A model generated the notes under the pieces. The model was not told the DNA's origin. It saw only the letters and a list, made by a program, of their open reading frames with translations, and did no database searches. Below are positions 1 to 10,661 of a DNA stretch of 64,000 nt, piece by piece (within the stretch, counting starts at the first letter, position 1; each line of letters starts with the position of its first letter). Source of the stretch: Cryptomeria japonica. Taxonomy: Eukaryota > Streptophyta > Pinopsida > Cupressales > Cupressaceae. The DNA lies in the NCBI RefSeq assembly GCF_030272615.1, contig NC_081409.1:911922340-911986339 (forward strand), written 5' to 3'. The translations under genes and the position numbers were made by a program.

Positions 1-754
1 CCCACCAATAATTGGACAGCACCTAAAGTTAGATATCAATGTAAAATACAAACTCTGAACCTCACATGCAAAATCAAATTTTTAGCAAATTAAAACTCAA
101 CAATTATCATACGGTGCCTCCCATTGAAAATCGCTAAAGCTTGAAAAATTGAAATGTCAATTAAAGCTGACTGGTTAGACATCAACTATCATCTAAATCC
201 CGGAATTTTTCAAGTCGACCATTTAATTTATCCAATGTAAAAGAAAATGCATATAATCCTACAAAAATCTCTAATTCGATCAGTGAACCTATCCAATAAA
301 AAAGAAATGACCTAAATCCTTTGCAGTGTTGTTAACTCGATCACTACTCATTATCCAAAATTGGATATAAGAAAATTAGCCATGCACTTCATATCTTTAT
401 GTTTGCTTTTTTTTTTTGCGGACACGACGTTATTTTGCCAAATGGATATCAGAAAACAGATAAAACAGATAAAGCCCACCTAAAGACTGATACTCTGGTG
501 CAAGCACATTGCCCTCAAAGCAGCAAAAAACTACAGGAAAAAACGAAAGCTCAACAAAATCTCTCATGACTAAAATTTTCATAAAACGGTGAAGTTATAA
601 ACAAAAGAATCAGCTTTCGTTGAATACTCCCTTGAACTGACTACCCACATAAAACCCAAGACCAAATAGAGTAAAACCCTAGAAACCCTAAAATGAACCT
701 AATACCAACTTCACTCACAAAAAAGGGAAAATTTATTCAGTATCTGATAAATAC
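1..754 (-). other. Partial first intron of the WLIM1-like gene
   Basis: This is the stretch downstream (on the minus strand) of the first LIM exon. It begins with a GT donor at 754-753 directly after codon 45. It is AT-rich, contains stops in all frames, and shows nothing resembling the second half of the LIM domain. The next exon must therefore lie beyond the left edge. Nothing else was recognised in it. Confidence 0.7.
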
Positions 755-889
755 CTTCAATGTGCCCTTGCAGTGATGACATCGAAAGCATGCCTTGTGA
801 TAAACAGAATTATCAGCTGTCAATTGATCGACCAAGTATACAGTCTTATCACAGGCCTTACATTTCTGTGTTGTACCAGCAAACGCCAT
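755..889 (-). CDS. WLIM1: LIM-domain protein, WLIM1 type, first coding exon
   Basis: This exon encodes 45 residues, starting MAFAGTTQKCKACDKTVYLV and ending at KGTLK immediately before a GT donor. It contains the first zinc-binding half of a LIM domain: C10-x2-C13-x17-H31-x2-C34-x2-C37-x2-C40. The start MAFAGTTQKC and an intron after GTLK both match the plant WLIM1 subfamily as I know it; WLIM2 proteins usually begin MSFTGTQQKC. Plant LIM proteins of this class have two LIM domains, about 190 residues in all, and bind and bundle actin filaments. The second half of LIM1, the linker, LIM2 and the tail lie outside the window. The reading frame is intact. The exon is too short to show up in a long-ORF scan. 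Membership of the family is secure; the WLIM1 label rests on this N-terminus only. Confidence 0.9.
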
Positions 890-1098
890 GCCTGCTAACG
901 TGAATGAATCTCCACAAATATTTTACAAAACAGAAGAAATTTGAAAGGCAGGATTGTGAGCAATCCGATAAAACCCAATTCAACAAAAATATTAGAGGAT
1001 TTTATTTTGGCCAAAAAACGCCTCCCACCGATTCTATGTGCTCCCTCTTAATCATAGTAATGTTTGTATTGACCGGATTTCAAATGCCCATTAATTTT

Positions 1099-1107
1099 CT
1101 TATATGT
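1099..1107 (-). promoter_or_regulatory. Candidate TATA box of the LIM gene
   Basis: Minus strand CATATAAGA lies about 210 bases upstream of the LIM start codon. That is a reasonable distance for a plant core promoter with a 5' UTR of about 180 bases. It was chosen on position and match to TATA only. AT-rich alternatives occur around 1215-1240. Confidence 0.3.
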
Positions 1108-1705
1108 GGCCTATTTTAGTCCTCTTTTCTTTTCTGAAAGTGCTTTATATAATCTTGTTTTCTATTTTTCTGGAGGGCAAAGTTTGGCTTTGCCTTTACT
1201 TTTCGAGCATTTGCAATATATTTTTTAAAATAAAATATAGGCTTATGTGTAGATGTTTTCTTCTTTTGAGCTGGAATACACTTGGCTTTTTGAAAAATAA
1301 TAATTTTTCGGTGGGAAATTTTCATTGAAAAATGATAGCTTTCATGGACTTGGTTATATGTTGGTGGTTTAGTTGGGGCCTACCTTTGTTGTCTTGGCCC
1401 AATGTGAATCACTATGCTTTAAGGAGTTGGTGTATTTGGATTGACAATTAAATTAATCTTGTTTAACATTGTAAACAAATGAAAAAAATATCTTAATGAT
1501 GATGATGCAATTGAATTAGGATTAAAAAATAGTGGAAGGATGTTAACAAAATTTAAAAATGGTGTAAAATATCTTTTTAATTTGTTAAAAGTTTTAGAAA
1601 AGATTTATTTATAAATAAATGAAATTTTATCATGTAGAGTTATATCTTCATATTTGAGGAGGGAAAATGGATCAGAACTTGTGGCGGCAAAATCGGGTTG
1701 AATTG
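1108..1705. other. Upstream region of the LIM gene, no gene seen
   Basis: AT-rich DNA upstream of the LIM promoter. Short overlapping open frames exist on both strands but have no recognisable content. No gene or named repeat was found. Confidence 0.5.
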
Positions 1706-1858
1706 TCGAGACCGAAGGGAGCAGGTCGTCCCGGTCCTTCGAATATCGGGGTCAAATAGGCTATATCTTTTCTGGATCAAGATGATGCACATAATCCACT
1801 ATTGCAAGGTTGTCATAAATTTTCGAGACTAAGGGGAGTCGGTCGCCCCGGTCCTTAG
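1706..1858 (+). repeat. Paired 36-bp GC-rich hairpin motif
   Basis: Two 36-base copies (1706-1741 and 1823-1858) lie 117 bases apart in AT-rich surroundings. Each begins TCGAGAC and ends GGTCCTT plus two bases. In copy 1, GACC (1710-1713) plus GGGA (1717-1720) can pair with TCCC (1729-1732) plus GGTC (1733-1736). Copy 2 has GGGG against CCCC at the same place. An alternative pairing is CGAAGG/CCTTCG in copy 1 and CTAAGG/CCTTAG in copy 2, a compensated base-pair change. I do not recognise the element. Confidence 0.6.
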
Positions 1859-3279
1859 CTTTTTGCACCTTCAAAATCTAAGTTTGATCATTGTTTTCTG
1901 TACTATCGGATTCCTCGCTCGTAGCTCTTTAAACAATTTCTCGCACGCAAAGAGAAAGAAATAGGGTTGTTGATGGGAGTTTGCCTTAGATCAAACCTCG
2001 CTTTAGGAATTAACCTTGAATTGAAATGTTGAAGTAAACGTTGTATCATAATACCTTAGATAGATGCAATGACTAATTGAAGTTGATAATGAAATGCTCT
2101 TTAGATGTGATCACAAGTATTGATACAACTTCACATGTAAGAAAAGTTATGGAGTTGAGCCAATTGAGTTAGATATATACTTGAAGTAGAAATATTGTGA
2201 TGCAAAAGTGTTCTTGTAATTCCATGGTCAAGGTGAAGGAAATATTTATGACAAATGCATAAGGAATATTGTCTTGTATTCATCAAAGGTGCATCATACA
2301 TAATTATAGAATCTAGTAGAAAAGAAGCTTTTGTAAGAAGATGGGGTTACATAGCAATATAATTCAGTAGAGAAATCCTAGAGTATAACCATACTAGGTT
2401 ATCTAGACGGACTAGGTAGAGTAGTAGGAAGACTAGTTTATAGAATGTACAATGAGTTGTATTTATGCAATGGGTTGTCAACTAAACCATCCACAATATG
2501 TTTGCAATTGTCATGAACATATATTTGGTATGTTTCCTATGTGACCAAGATTGTGCTAGAAATTGCATATGTATAATATCAATTGGTCGGTATGAACATG
2601 TAGAGCAAGCACAACCTAGTTTTAGACTCATATAAATTCAAACTAGTTCTACTGGTGTAGATGCATGTGCCCCCACATGTAAGTTATGTATAATGCAAAG
2701 AAGTATTGTAGGAACTAATGGGACTAATTGTTATAATTTACATAACACATCATATTTTCCCCAAAAAATACATATAACCCATTTTTCGAATCATAATTTG
2801 AATCCAAATCATTTTTTAAAAATCCTAAAAATTTCATTAATCATCGACCAACTTTTGCATGATATCAATTTTGACTGTCTGATTTGATCCATATTTCCTC
2901 TTGTGTTCTTTTCTAGATTTCTTTTTCACAAAGTTTGAGGTTTTGATTTCATGTAAAATTTGGTTCAATCCTTGTCCATTGTTTAGAATTCATAGCCTTA
3001 CATGACTTCGCATTATAAGTCGACTCAGCCTGCCTTCATCATCCGATTGACCTTGATTTCTACTGTTCTAAATTCTGAAGTGCACAAGATATTAAATCCC
3101 TTGAGAAACCCTATGTATAATTGCAAATTTGAAATCCTCAGTGTGTCTGATTCAACATTGAAATATTAATTCAGACCTCAGAATTTTATCAATCATGACT
3201 ACCCACTGGAGTTTTTTTTGTTGAAGACAACAAACGGTATTATTTTAATGGCAAAATATGATATGATGGTTTCATTTAT
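1859..3279. other. AT-rich intergenic DNA, no gene seen
   Basis: No coding frame, RNA gene or complete element was recognised. Parts around 2040-2700 look like decayed retroelement non-coding sequence, but no ends could be defined. Confidence 0.4.
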
Positions 3280-3860
3280 ATGATTTGATGGTTTCATTTG
3301 TTCATCGATGACGATCAAATAACTGTCATGCTCATGCCATACACATTTTTGTATTTTTTCTGTCTTCTCATATGCTCTAATTCATATTATTACTTAAGCT
3401 TGAATATTTTAAACTTTCCATATTCCACTTCATTATTTAAATCATGAATGTGCTATGTTAATTTTGGATTGTGCTGGTTTTAATTTTTTAATTTCTGGGA
3501 ATCTTACAAACTCTGTTTTTTTCTGTTTGTAGGACTTTCATAGAGATTTTAATCTGGAGCATAGCAAATAGGAGGATATGAAAATAGATTGAAAACAAAA
3601 TAAAATTGCAGTTTGTTGCTATTTTAAGAATACAAACCATGATAATGCTAATGAAGGTGTGAATCACAGTATGCAATACAAAATGGGTCAATTGGGAGAA
3701 GATTTTACATAAGAAAATGTGTCATATCATAATATAATACTAATTTGATGTGTGAATTGGAGGAGAATGCAATAAATCTATTTCAGAACTAGTTTTACAT
3801 AACTACTACATGAAAATCTTGACTTGAAAAGAGATTGTTGAGACAAAGTTTTGATATCAA
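3280..3860 (+). repeat. Dispersed repeat, copy 1 (partner at 12715-13230)
   Basis: This block and the one at 12715-13230 align by eye in the same orientation and order. Both run through a TTGATGGTTT start, then TAAACTTTCCATATT, then a GGAATCTT..AAACTCT block, and finally GCTACATGAAAA or CTACATGAAAA near the end. The copies are clearly diverged with small indels. Neither has a long open frame, and ends or target duplications could not be fixed. It is an old repeat of unknown class. Confidence 0.6.
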
Positions 3861-3917
3861 AATTATGTTCAATTTTTTTCTTAAAAGATTAAATTAAAAT
3901 TATCAAATTAAAATAGA

Positions 3918-3992
3918 TCATTTAATATCTGTGATTAAATCAGTCATTTAATATCTGTGATTAAATTGGTCATTTAAGATCTGTGATTAAAT
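3918..3992 (+). repeat. Three copies of a 26-bp tandem repeat
   Basis: TCATTTAATATCTGTGATTA followed by AAT recurs at 3918, 3944 and 3970 with one or two differences. It is a short minisatellite in AT-rich DNA. Confidence 0.8.
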
Positions 3993-4645
3993 AGTTGAAT
4001 TGGAAGTTATCATTTTCTAAGCTAATACTTTATAAAGACCAACAAAAACATTGTAGAAGAGTTGGAAACAAGTTTTTTATATTCATTTTCTTTAAGATTT
4101 ATTTGCAGGTTTCTTTCTTTCTTTCTTTCTTGATTGTCTAAACACGAGTCGATATTTTGATCTGAATTGCATAATTCGGCTAAGCATTTGATGAATTAAT
4201 TTGAATACTTCATCACTGATATTTCTTGATTGTGGTGAGATACTCTATGGTCAATTTGGGTGCTTTTGTTTAAGTTCTTAATAAAATATATTTAAGGTTA
4301 TAATGATTCTTGTACTTGTCATTACTAGATGATAGTACTATCTTGTATTATTAGTCAAGCAAGATTGATTTTGTTGTATTTTTATTCAAATATAATCAAA
4401 TTTAGAATCAACATAAAACATGCTTTCTTTCTTCCTTTTAACCCTTTGTCTTTTGTATTTTTTAATAGATTGGGATTTACAATATGATTTAACATGTGAT
4501 ATGATTTGGAAAGCTATTATTTTATAATTACAAGTACTTTTCATTACTAATTTTCATCTTAAAATTATAAATGTGTGTGATGAGTTGATTCATAAATTGG
4601 TTATTTATTAATGCTATATCTAAAAACAATAATATTCTTGTGTAA
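3993..4645. other. AT-rich intergenic DNA, no gene seen
   Basis: Nothing recognisable apart from a short CTTT microsatellite near 4111. This is the DNA into which the 4651-10656 retrotransposon inserted. The last five bases, TAACT (4646-4650), are its left target-site duplication. Confidence 0.5.
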
Positions 4646-4922
4646 TAACTTGTTGTCATCGATTTCAGTTAATCTTAATCATGGTACAACCCCTACGAAA
4701 CTTGTCCATTTCGTAGCCTACGTCCTCCAAGGTCGGTCAACTTCCCTCATAAGTCGTGTCGGTTTGCATCTTCATTTTTGTCATTTTCATGTTTTTGCCT
4801 TCATCTTTTATTTTATCTTTTGTCTGCACTTCGGGTTTTAAAACCCAGAATGCAGTGTTTCTTGTGTTTTCCTGCACGTCGGGTTTTAAAACCCGAAGTG
4901 CAGTTTTGGTCTGTCAAGTAAT

Positions 4923-5445
4923 GCAGGTCGGGTTAAACCCGACCTGCAGGTCTACCCTTATGTGCAGGTCGGGAAATTTTTCCTGACCTACAGGTTAGGG
5001 AATTTTTCTCGACCTGCAAGTCTACCTATGTGCCCCAACCTGCAAGTTTGCCTATGTGTCGGTCAATGCAGGTATGCAGGTCTGCCTTTATGTGCAGGTC
5101 GAGAATTTTTTCTTGACCTGCCGGTCTAAGTGCAGGTTGGGGAATTTTTCCCGACTTGCAAGTTTGCCTTTATGTGCAAGTCGGGAAATTTTTCCCGACC
5201 TACCGATCTAATTGCAGGTTGGGGAATTTTTCTCGACCTACAAGTCTGCTTATGTGTAGGTCGGGAAATTTTTCCTGAGCTTCCGGTCTAAGTGCAGGTC
5301 AGGAAATTTTTCCCGACCTGCCGGTCTAAGTGCAGGTCAGAAAATTTTTCCCGATCTGCCAGTCTAATTGCAAGTCGGGGAATTTTTCCCGACCTGCAAG
5401 TTTGCCTATGTGCATGTCGGGAAAATTTTTCCGACCTACAGCCTT
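4923..5445 (+). repeat. Hairpin repeat array in U3 of the 5' LTR
   Basis: About eleven units of 30-60 bases. Each is built on an inverted repeat of the type GCAGGTCGGG, AAATTTTT, CCCGACCTGC, separated by short spacers such as TCTGCCTTTATGT. The first unit (4923-4947) is a perfect 25-base palindrome with TTAAA in the centre. Mutations in one arm (for example CAAGTC or GGTTGG) are partly mirrored in the other. Confidence 0.85.
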
Positions 5446-5814
5446 GACCTACCCAAGTGCAAATCAGGTTTTAAAACGCGATCTGTTGTTTTTACTGTCT
5501 TTTTGTCTAAGCGTAATTTTGATCTTTCAGGCATCTCTCTGGATCTTTGAAGTTGGTGATTTGATGGTGAATGTCGATTTTCGTGATGAAAATGTTATAG
5601 ATTTTGGCGGATAACTGAACTTTCTCCAAGTAAATCCAAAGGGAAGAAATTGAAGAATAAAGTGTCACATCAACACTAAGTTTTCATGTAGTTGCATTTT
5701 TAGATGCTGCAAGTTTTCTTACAGCTGCATATTTTCTTTATGTTGTAGTTATAGTCAAGTGGGACTGTGCAGTTGAATTAGTCAACTGTGCCCACATTTT
5801 TCTCCACTCTTTTC

Positions 5815-5824
5815 CTATATAAGG
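5815..5824 (+). promoter_or_regulatory. TATA box of the 5' LTR
   Basis: CTATATAAGG preceded by a C/T-rich stretch; the same sequence is at 9891-9900 in the 3' LTR. Transcription would start near 5845, giving about 735 bases of R plus U5. Confidence 0.7.
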
Positions 5825-6585
5825 AGGACCCTCATTTGTATATATTTTATCTTTTAATATGCTTAGCAAAACTCCGCCAAATTTTTATCTCAATTAAGAC
5901 TTTGAGCTTTTGATGTAAAAAAGTGGGTTCAAGGAAATAAAGATAGCAACCCGCTAGTTTCCAAACTTTGTGTTGGACTCAAGATTGTGATTGTGATTGG
6001 AATCATTCTTATGTTTAGTTCTCATAATCATTATTTGTGATCTTGAATCTTTTGGTGAAATTGTTAAAGTTTATGAAAGAGCTTTCCAATTGTGCAAATA
6101 GACTTTGTGTTGTTTACATATTTGGGAAATTTTCTGATGTTAAGTGATTAGTAGTAGGCTTTGTATTGCTGATGTTACTTGTAGTTTAAGGAATTGGGAA
6201 TTTATACTTGAAGACTTTGGGTTGCAAGTTAAATTTCTTATCGTTTGTAATTTTTAGCTTAGTTAAATTTACATTCAAGAAAGACTTTGTTCTTCTCAAT
6301 TGTAAGATTTTGGTGTAATTTGTTGGAGTGATTTGTTCATTTCTTTAAGTATCATAAGTGATAGAGAATTGTAACAAGTGGAGGGAAAATACATAAACTT
6401 TGAAAAAAAAGAGTTATATGCCCGAAACTCACCCACAGATTTTAGTTTTTTGTTAATTAGAGAAGAAATTTCAAAGGGAACCTCCCCTTGATGAAAGGAG
6501 AGATTAATTTCTCGACATAGCTATGTGTGAATTATATATTTTGTCGTTGGTACACTAGTGACAAAATATTCACCCAACAGTTTTT

Positions 6586-6603
6586 TGACGACTCTGTTGG
6601 GGA
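6586..6603 (+). other. Primer-binding-site-like sequence
   Basis: TGACGACTCTGTTGGGGA begins six bases after the LTR ends. Sequences of the form TGGCGACTC..TGGGGA follow the 5' LTR in a number of plant Ty3/gypsy elements, where they are the tRNA primer site. Which tRNA is used here was not determined. Confidence 0.6.
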
Positions 6604-6712
6604 TACGATACACATCCAAAAGCCTCATGATTTTGGTTGAAGTATACTGGTATCTTATTCATTGTAATTCCTTTCCTTATAATTTATCAAACGTTCACCA
6701 AGGATATGTAAA

Positions 6713-7585
6713 ATGGCAGCTCAAGGTCCTTGGGGGAATGTTTTTGGTTCGTTGAACCTGACTCTACCCTTACATGTTCTTCTTGATGGTTCGCGGAAGA
6801 ACTTTCCCAAGTTTTTGGGTGCTGGTGCTCAGCATCCTGATGAACACATCATTGCATTTTATATTGCGTGTGGTGATTTAGGAGTTGAGCATGGAGATGT
6901 ATCTGTAAGGTTATTTATTGAAACCTTACAAGGTCTAGCTACTGATTGGTTTTACCATTTGCCAAATAATTATATCACAGATCGGGCTAGCCTCCAAACA
7001 AGGTTTGAGGCAAGGTTCAAACCTGCAGAAGATGAGCATGTGCTCTTGGCGCAATTGACTCAAATGAAGAAAGAACTACAAGAGCCCATGCGGAAATTTG
7101 TTGCTAAATTCAACAAGTTGCATAACTGCATCCTGGTTGCTTCTCAGCCTACCGTTGTAAATTTGAAGTGCTTTTTCATGAATTCTCGGTCACTTGAAGT
7201 GAGTTTCTTGTTAAGAATAGTAGTTCCAGGTAACCTTACAGTTGCACAAACCTTAGCAGTTGAGGTTGAAGATGATCTTATCTTTGCGGGTAAGATAAAG
7301 ATAGAGCCAAATGGGTCCAAAGAAAACTCTTCTTTGGGATCATGGTCTACCAAGAGAGCAAATACCATGGTGCAAAGGTTGGCTAATGAGTTGCTTGCGC
7401 TCAAAAAGAAAATAGCTCAAGGTGTATTTTCTTCCCCTTATGAAGACATTCCTAGGAGGCCATATCCAAATATTGCTCCTAGTTATGTAGCTAGAAATCA
7501 AGACAAGCTTCCTTCGCCACCAAAAGGGCTTGCACTTGAGGCACCATCAACAAATGCAGCAGTGGAGGACTCTGAATCCGAATAA
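6713..7585 (+). CDS. Gag-like protein, retrotransposon
   Basis: A 290-residue frame starting MAAQGPWGNVFG. The central part reads as a retrotransposon gag capsid domain: NFPKFLGAGAQHPDEHIIAF, then LFIETLQGLATDWFYHLP (the usual AxxWY-like helix), then LQTRFEARFKP and MRKFVAKFNKLHNC. No CCHC zinc knuckle is present. It forms the particle in related elements. Its stop (TAA 7583-7585) is followed in the same frame by a further 230 open codons, so the original product was probably longer. The start chosen is the first ATG giving the conserved N-terminus. It is the only recognisable protein of the element. Confidence 0.85.
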   Translation: MAAQGPWGNVFGSLNLTLPLHVLLDGSRKNFPKFLGAGAQHPDEHIIAFYIACGDLGVEHGDVSVRLFIETLQGLATDWFYHLPNNYITDRASLQTRFEARFKPAEDEHVLLAQLTQMKKELQEPMRKFVAKFNKLHNCILVASQPTVVNLKCFFMNSRSLEVSFLLRIVVPGNLTVAQTLAVEVEDDLIFAGKIKIEPNGSKENSSLGSWSTKRANTMVQRLANELLALKKKIAQGVFSSPYEDIPRRPYPNIAPSYVARNQDKLPSPPKGLALEAPSTNAAVEDSESE

Positions 7586-8275
7586 AGTGATCCTGTTGTT
7601 CTATTCCAAGAGGAGGAAGCAGGCATAGCTGGCGACTCTCAAATCTGGTTTATGCAGTTCCAGAAAGCTATTGAACAAAAAGAAAAGACCATGTCAAGTA
7701 CCATGGAGGAGGACAGTCACATCATGAGATGTGAAAAGGTGAACATGCATGAAGATCCCAGCCAAGTTAAAATGAATGCATTCATGTTCCAAGGTCATGA
7801 ACTTGGACATATCATGTATAAGAGACCTACCCCACAATTTGATGAAGATCATTTCATGAGTACTATAAAAGAGTTTTGTTCAAGTCTTGTTGACGATCCT
7901 CTCAAATTTGAAGTTTGTGAGCAACATGTTGAGGCAAGCAATGTAGTCATGTTTTCAATTGACTCGCATGAAGAAACTCATTCTTTTCAGCATGAGGTTG
8001 TAATTGAAGAAGCAACTGATAAAGGTGTAATCAACAAGAAGAATTATGTTTTTGCCTCATCAAGAGGATGTCCAATCAAACATCTTACTTGGTTGAAAGC
8101 CAATGGAGAGCCAGAGGTTCCACTTGTACATGAGCTTGAAGATACACTTGAAGAAGAGGCCATACATGAATTTTCAGCTAAGCAAGAGCAATTTGGAGTA
8201 GAAATACATATGATTCATTTCAAGAGGAAGGTGAATCTGTTCATATTTTCCAAGGAGTGTTGCATCAAGTCCTAG
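7586..8275 (+). CDS. Same-frame extension of the gag-like ORF, function unknown
   Basis: The frame of the gag-like ORF stays open after the TAA at 7583 up to a TAG at 8273-8275. The first internal ATG is at 7652 (207 residues). The sequence is acidic and glutamate/histidine-rich (SSTMEEDSHIMR, HELEDTLEEEAIHEF) and lacks protease, RT or integrase motifs. It may be the C-terminal half of one polyprotein separated by a single nonsense mutation, or a second ORF translated separately. I do not recognise the domain. Confidence 0.6.
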   Translation, partial: SDPVVLFQEEEAGIAGDSQIWFMQFQKAIEQKEKTMSSTMEEDSHIMRCEKVNMHEDPSQVKMNAFMFQGHELGHIMYKRPTPQFDEDHFMSTIKEFCSSLVDDPLKFEVCEQHVEASNVVMFSIDSHEETHSFQHEVVIEEATDKGVINKKNYVFASSRGCPIKHLTWLKANGEPEVPLVHELEDTLEEEAIHEFSAKQEQFGVEIHMIHFKRKVNLFIFSKECCIKS

Positions 8276-8602
8276 TACAATTGTTTGTGCTTCTATTGGT
8301 TGTGGCTACTAATGATCATGCAAGGAAATGCAAGCTGCTAAAGAAAGGCAACTGCTTCGGTGAACCGGTGAATGGTTTCATTTAGGAAGGTTTCCATGGT
8401 CAGTTAGTTTAGGTTAGGTTTGTTTCCTTTTTTAGTAAGTGCAATTGCATAAGTTTTTGTCTTGTTTTCAATTAGTTGCTTTGTGTCAGTCTTGTTGCCT
8501 GTGTCTTTGTTGCTTGACTCTATAGCCCAATGGATACAGACACTTGGAGTTCTAGATTATACAACCTTCATTAGTGAAGGTTGTTCCCCAGTTAGAGCCA
8601 GT
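8276..8602 (+). other. Internal 3' non-coding region of the gag-only element
   Basis: No open frame of note. The purine-rich tract expected just before the right LTR is poor: the last 25 bases are mixed and end GAGCCAGT. Confidence 0.6.
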
Positions 8603-10656
8603 TGTTGTCACCGATTTCAGCTAACCTTAATCGTGGTACAACCCCTATGAAATTTGTCCATTTTGTAGCCTGCGTCCTCCAAGGTCAGTCGACTTCCCTC
8701 ATAAATCGTGTAAGTTTGCATCTTCGTTTTTGTCATTTTTCATGTTTTGGCCTTCATCTTTTATTTTATCTTTTGTCTGCACTTCGGGTTTTAAAACCCG
8801 AAATGCAGTGTTTCTTGTGTTTTCCTACACGTTGGGTTTTAAAACATGAAGTGTAGTTTTGGTCTGCCAAGTAATGCAAGTTGGGTTTTAAAACCCGACC
8901 TGCGAGTCTGCCCTTATGTGCAGGTCAGGAAATTATTCTTGACCTGCAGATCTAAGTGTAGGTCAGGGAATTTTTCCCGACCTGCAAGTTTGCCTATGTG
9001 CAGGTCGGGAAATTTTTCCCAACCTATAAGCTTGCCTATGTGCAAGTCGGGAAATTTTTTTCCCGACCTGTCGGTCTAAGTGCAGGTCGGGGAATTTTTC
9101 CCGACTTGCAGATCTGCCTTTATGTGTAGGTTGGAAATTTTTTCCCGACCTGTCAGTCTAAGTGTAGGTTGAGGAATTTTTCTCAACCTGGAGGTCTGCC
9201 TTTATGTGCAGGTCGAGAAATTTTTCCTGACCTGTCGGTCTAAGTGCAGGTTGGGGAATTTTTCTCGACCTGCAAGTCTTTCTTTATGTGCAGGTTGGGA
9301 AATTTTTCCTGACCTGACGGTCTAAGTGCAAGTCAGGGAGTTTTTCCCGACCTGCAAGTCTGCCTATGTGCAAGTCGGGAAACCTGTCGGTCTAAGTGCA
9401 GGTCGGGAAATTTTTCCCAACCTACAAGTTTTCCTATGTGCATGTCGGGAAATTTTTCTCGACCTGCAACCTAGGTTTTGCCCAAGTGCAGATCGGGTTT
9501 TAAAACTCACCTGTAGCCTTGACCTACCCAAGTGCAAACCGAGTTTTAAAACCCGATCTGCTATTTTTTTTGTCTTTTTGTCTAAGGGTAATTTTGATCT
9601 TTCAGGCATCTTTCCGGATCTTTGAAGTTGGCGATTTGATGGTGAATGTCGATTTTCGTGATGAAAATGTTGCAGATTTTGGCGGATAACTTACCTTTCT
9701 CCAAGTAAAATCCAAAGGGAAGAAATTGAAGAATAAAGTGTCACATCGACACTAAGTTTTCATGTAGTTGCATTTTTAGATGCTGCAAGTTTTCTCGCAG
9801 CTGCATATTTTCTTTTTGTTGTAGTTATAGTCAAGTAGGGTTGTGCAATTGAATTAGTCAACTATGCCCACATTTTTCTCCACTCTTTTCCTATATAAGG
9901 AGGACCCTCATTTGTATATATTTTATCTTTTAATATGCTTAGCAAAACTCTGCCAAATTTTTATCTCAATTAAGACTTTGTGCTTTTGATGTAAAAAAGT
10001 GGATTCAAGGAAATAAAGATAGCAACCCACTAGTTTCCAAACTTTGCGTTGGACTCAAGATTGTGATTTTGATTGGAATCATTTTTATGTTTAGTTCTCA
10101 TAATCATTCTTTGTGATCTTGAATCTTTTGGTGAAATTATTAAAGTTTATGAAAGAGCTTTCCAAATGTGCAAATAGACTTTGTGTTGTTTATATATTTC
10201 GGAAATTTTCTGATGTTAAGTGATTAGTAGTAGGCTTTGTATTGTTGTTGTTACTTGTAGTTTAAGGAATTTGGAATTTATACTTGAAGACTTTGGGCTG
10301 CAAGTTAAATTTCTTATCATTTGTAATCTTTAGCTTAGTTAAATTTACATTCAAGAAAGACTTTGTGCTTCTCGATTGTAAGATTTTGGTGTAATTTGTT
10401 GGAGTGATTTGTTCATTTCTTTAAGTATCATAAGTGATAGAGAATTGTAACAAGTGGAGGGAAAATATATAAACTCTGAAAAAAGAGAGCTATATGCCCG
10501 AAACTTACCCACAAATTTTAGTTTCTTGTTAATTAGAGAATAAATTTTTAAAGGGAACCTCCCCTTGATGAGAGGAGAGATTAATTTCTCGACGTAGTTG
10601 TGTGTCAATTATATATTTTGTCGTTGGTACGCTAGTGACAAAATATTCACCCAACA
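8603..10656 (+). repeat. 3' LTR of the gag-only element
   Basis: 2054 bp, TG..CA, the same internal order as the 5' LTR. TATA box 9891-9900; terminal stem-loop TATTTTGTC 10614-10622 with GACAAAATA 10637-10645. The hairpin array is longer here, which explains most of the 125-bp size difference. Followed directly by TAACT. Confidence 0.93.
8883..9475 (+). repeat. Hairpin repeat array in U3 of the 3' LTR
   Basis: About thirteen units of the same inverted-repeat type as in the 5' LTR, against about eleven there. The TTTTAAAA palindromes recur at 8786-8799 and 8883-8896, with further partly damaged copies before and after the array. Confidence 0.85.
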
Positions 10657-10661
10657 TAACT

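Larger units (their letters stand above)
4651..6579 (+). repeat. 5' LTR of the gag-only element
   Basis: 1929 bp, TG..CA. Its order is: palindromes with a TTTTAAAA core (4833-4846 and 4881-4894), a hairpin array (about 4923-5445), a TATA box (5815-5824), then a transcribed region of about 735 bases carrying repeated GACTTTGTGCTT-like motifs, and finally a stem-loop 11 bases before the end (TATTTTGTC 6537-6545 with GACAAAATA 6560-6568). Confidence 0.93.
4651..10656 (+). mobile_element. Complete non-autonomous LTR retrotransposon (gag only)
   Basis: This is a 6006-bp element with two direct LTRs (4651-6579 and 8603-10656). Both LTRs start TGTTGTCA and end CCCAACA. Perfect 5-bp target duplications TAACT lie at 4646-4650 and 10657-10661. 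A primer-binding-type sequence follows the left LTR. The internal 2.0 kb carries only a gag-like frame. There is no protease, reverse transcriptase, RNase H or integrase, so the element must have depended on another element's pol. The two LTRs are very similar but not identical and differ by 125 bp in length, mostly in a hairpin repeat array. No clean polypurine tract precedes the right LTR. Confidence 0.93.

Noticed and set aside
1104-1328. Overlapping 60-75-codon ORFs on both strands upstream of the LIM gene
   Set aside because: AT-rich, low-complexity translations without family features; they sit in the promoter region.
4611-5614. Several plus-strand ORFs of 60-94 codons rich in CRSGNFS-like repeats
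   Set aside because: They are translations of the LTR hairpin array and repeat in both LTRs; not proteins.
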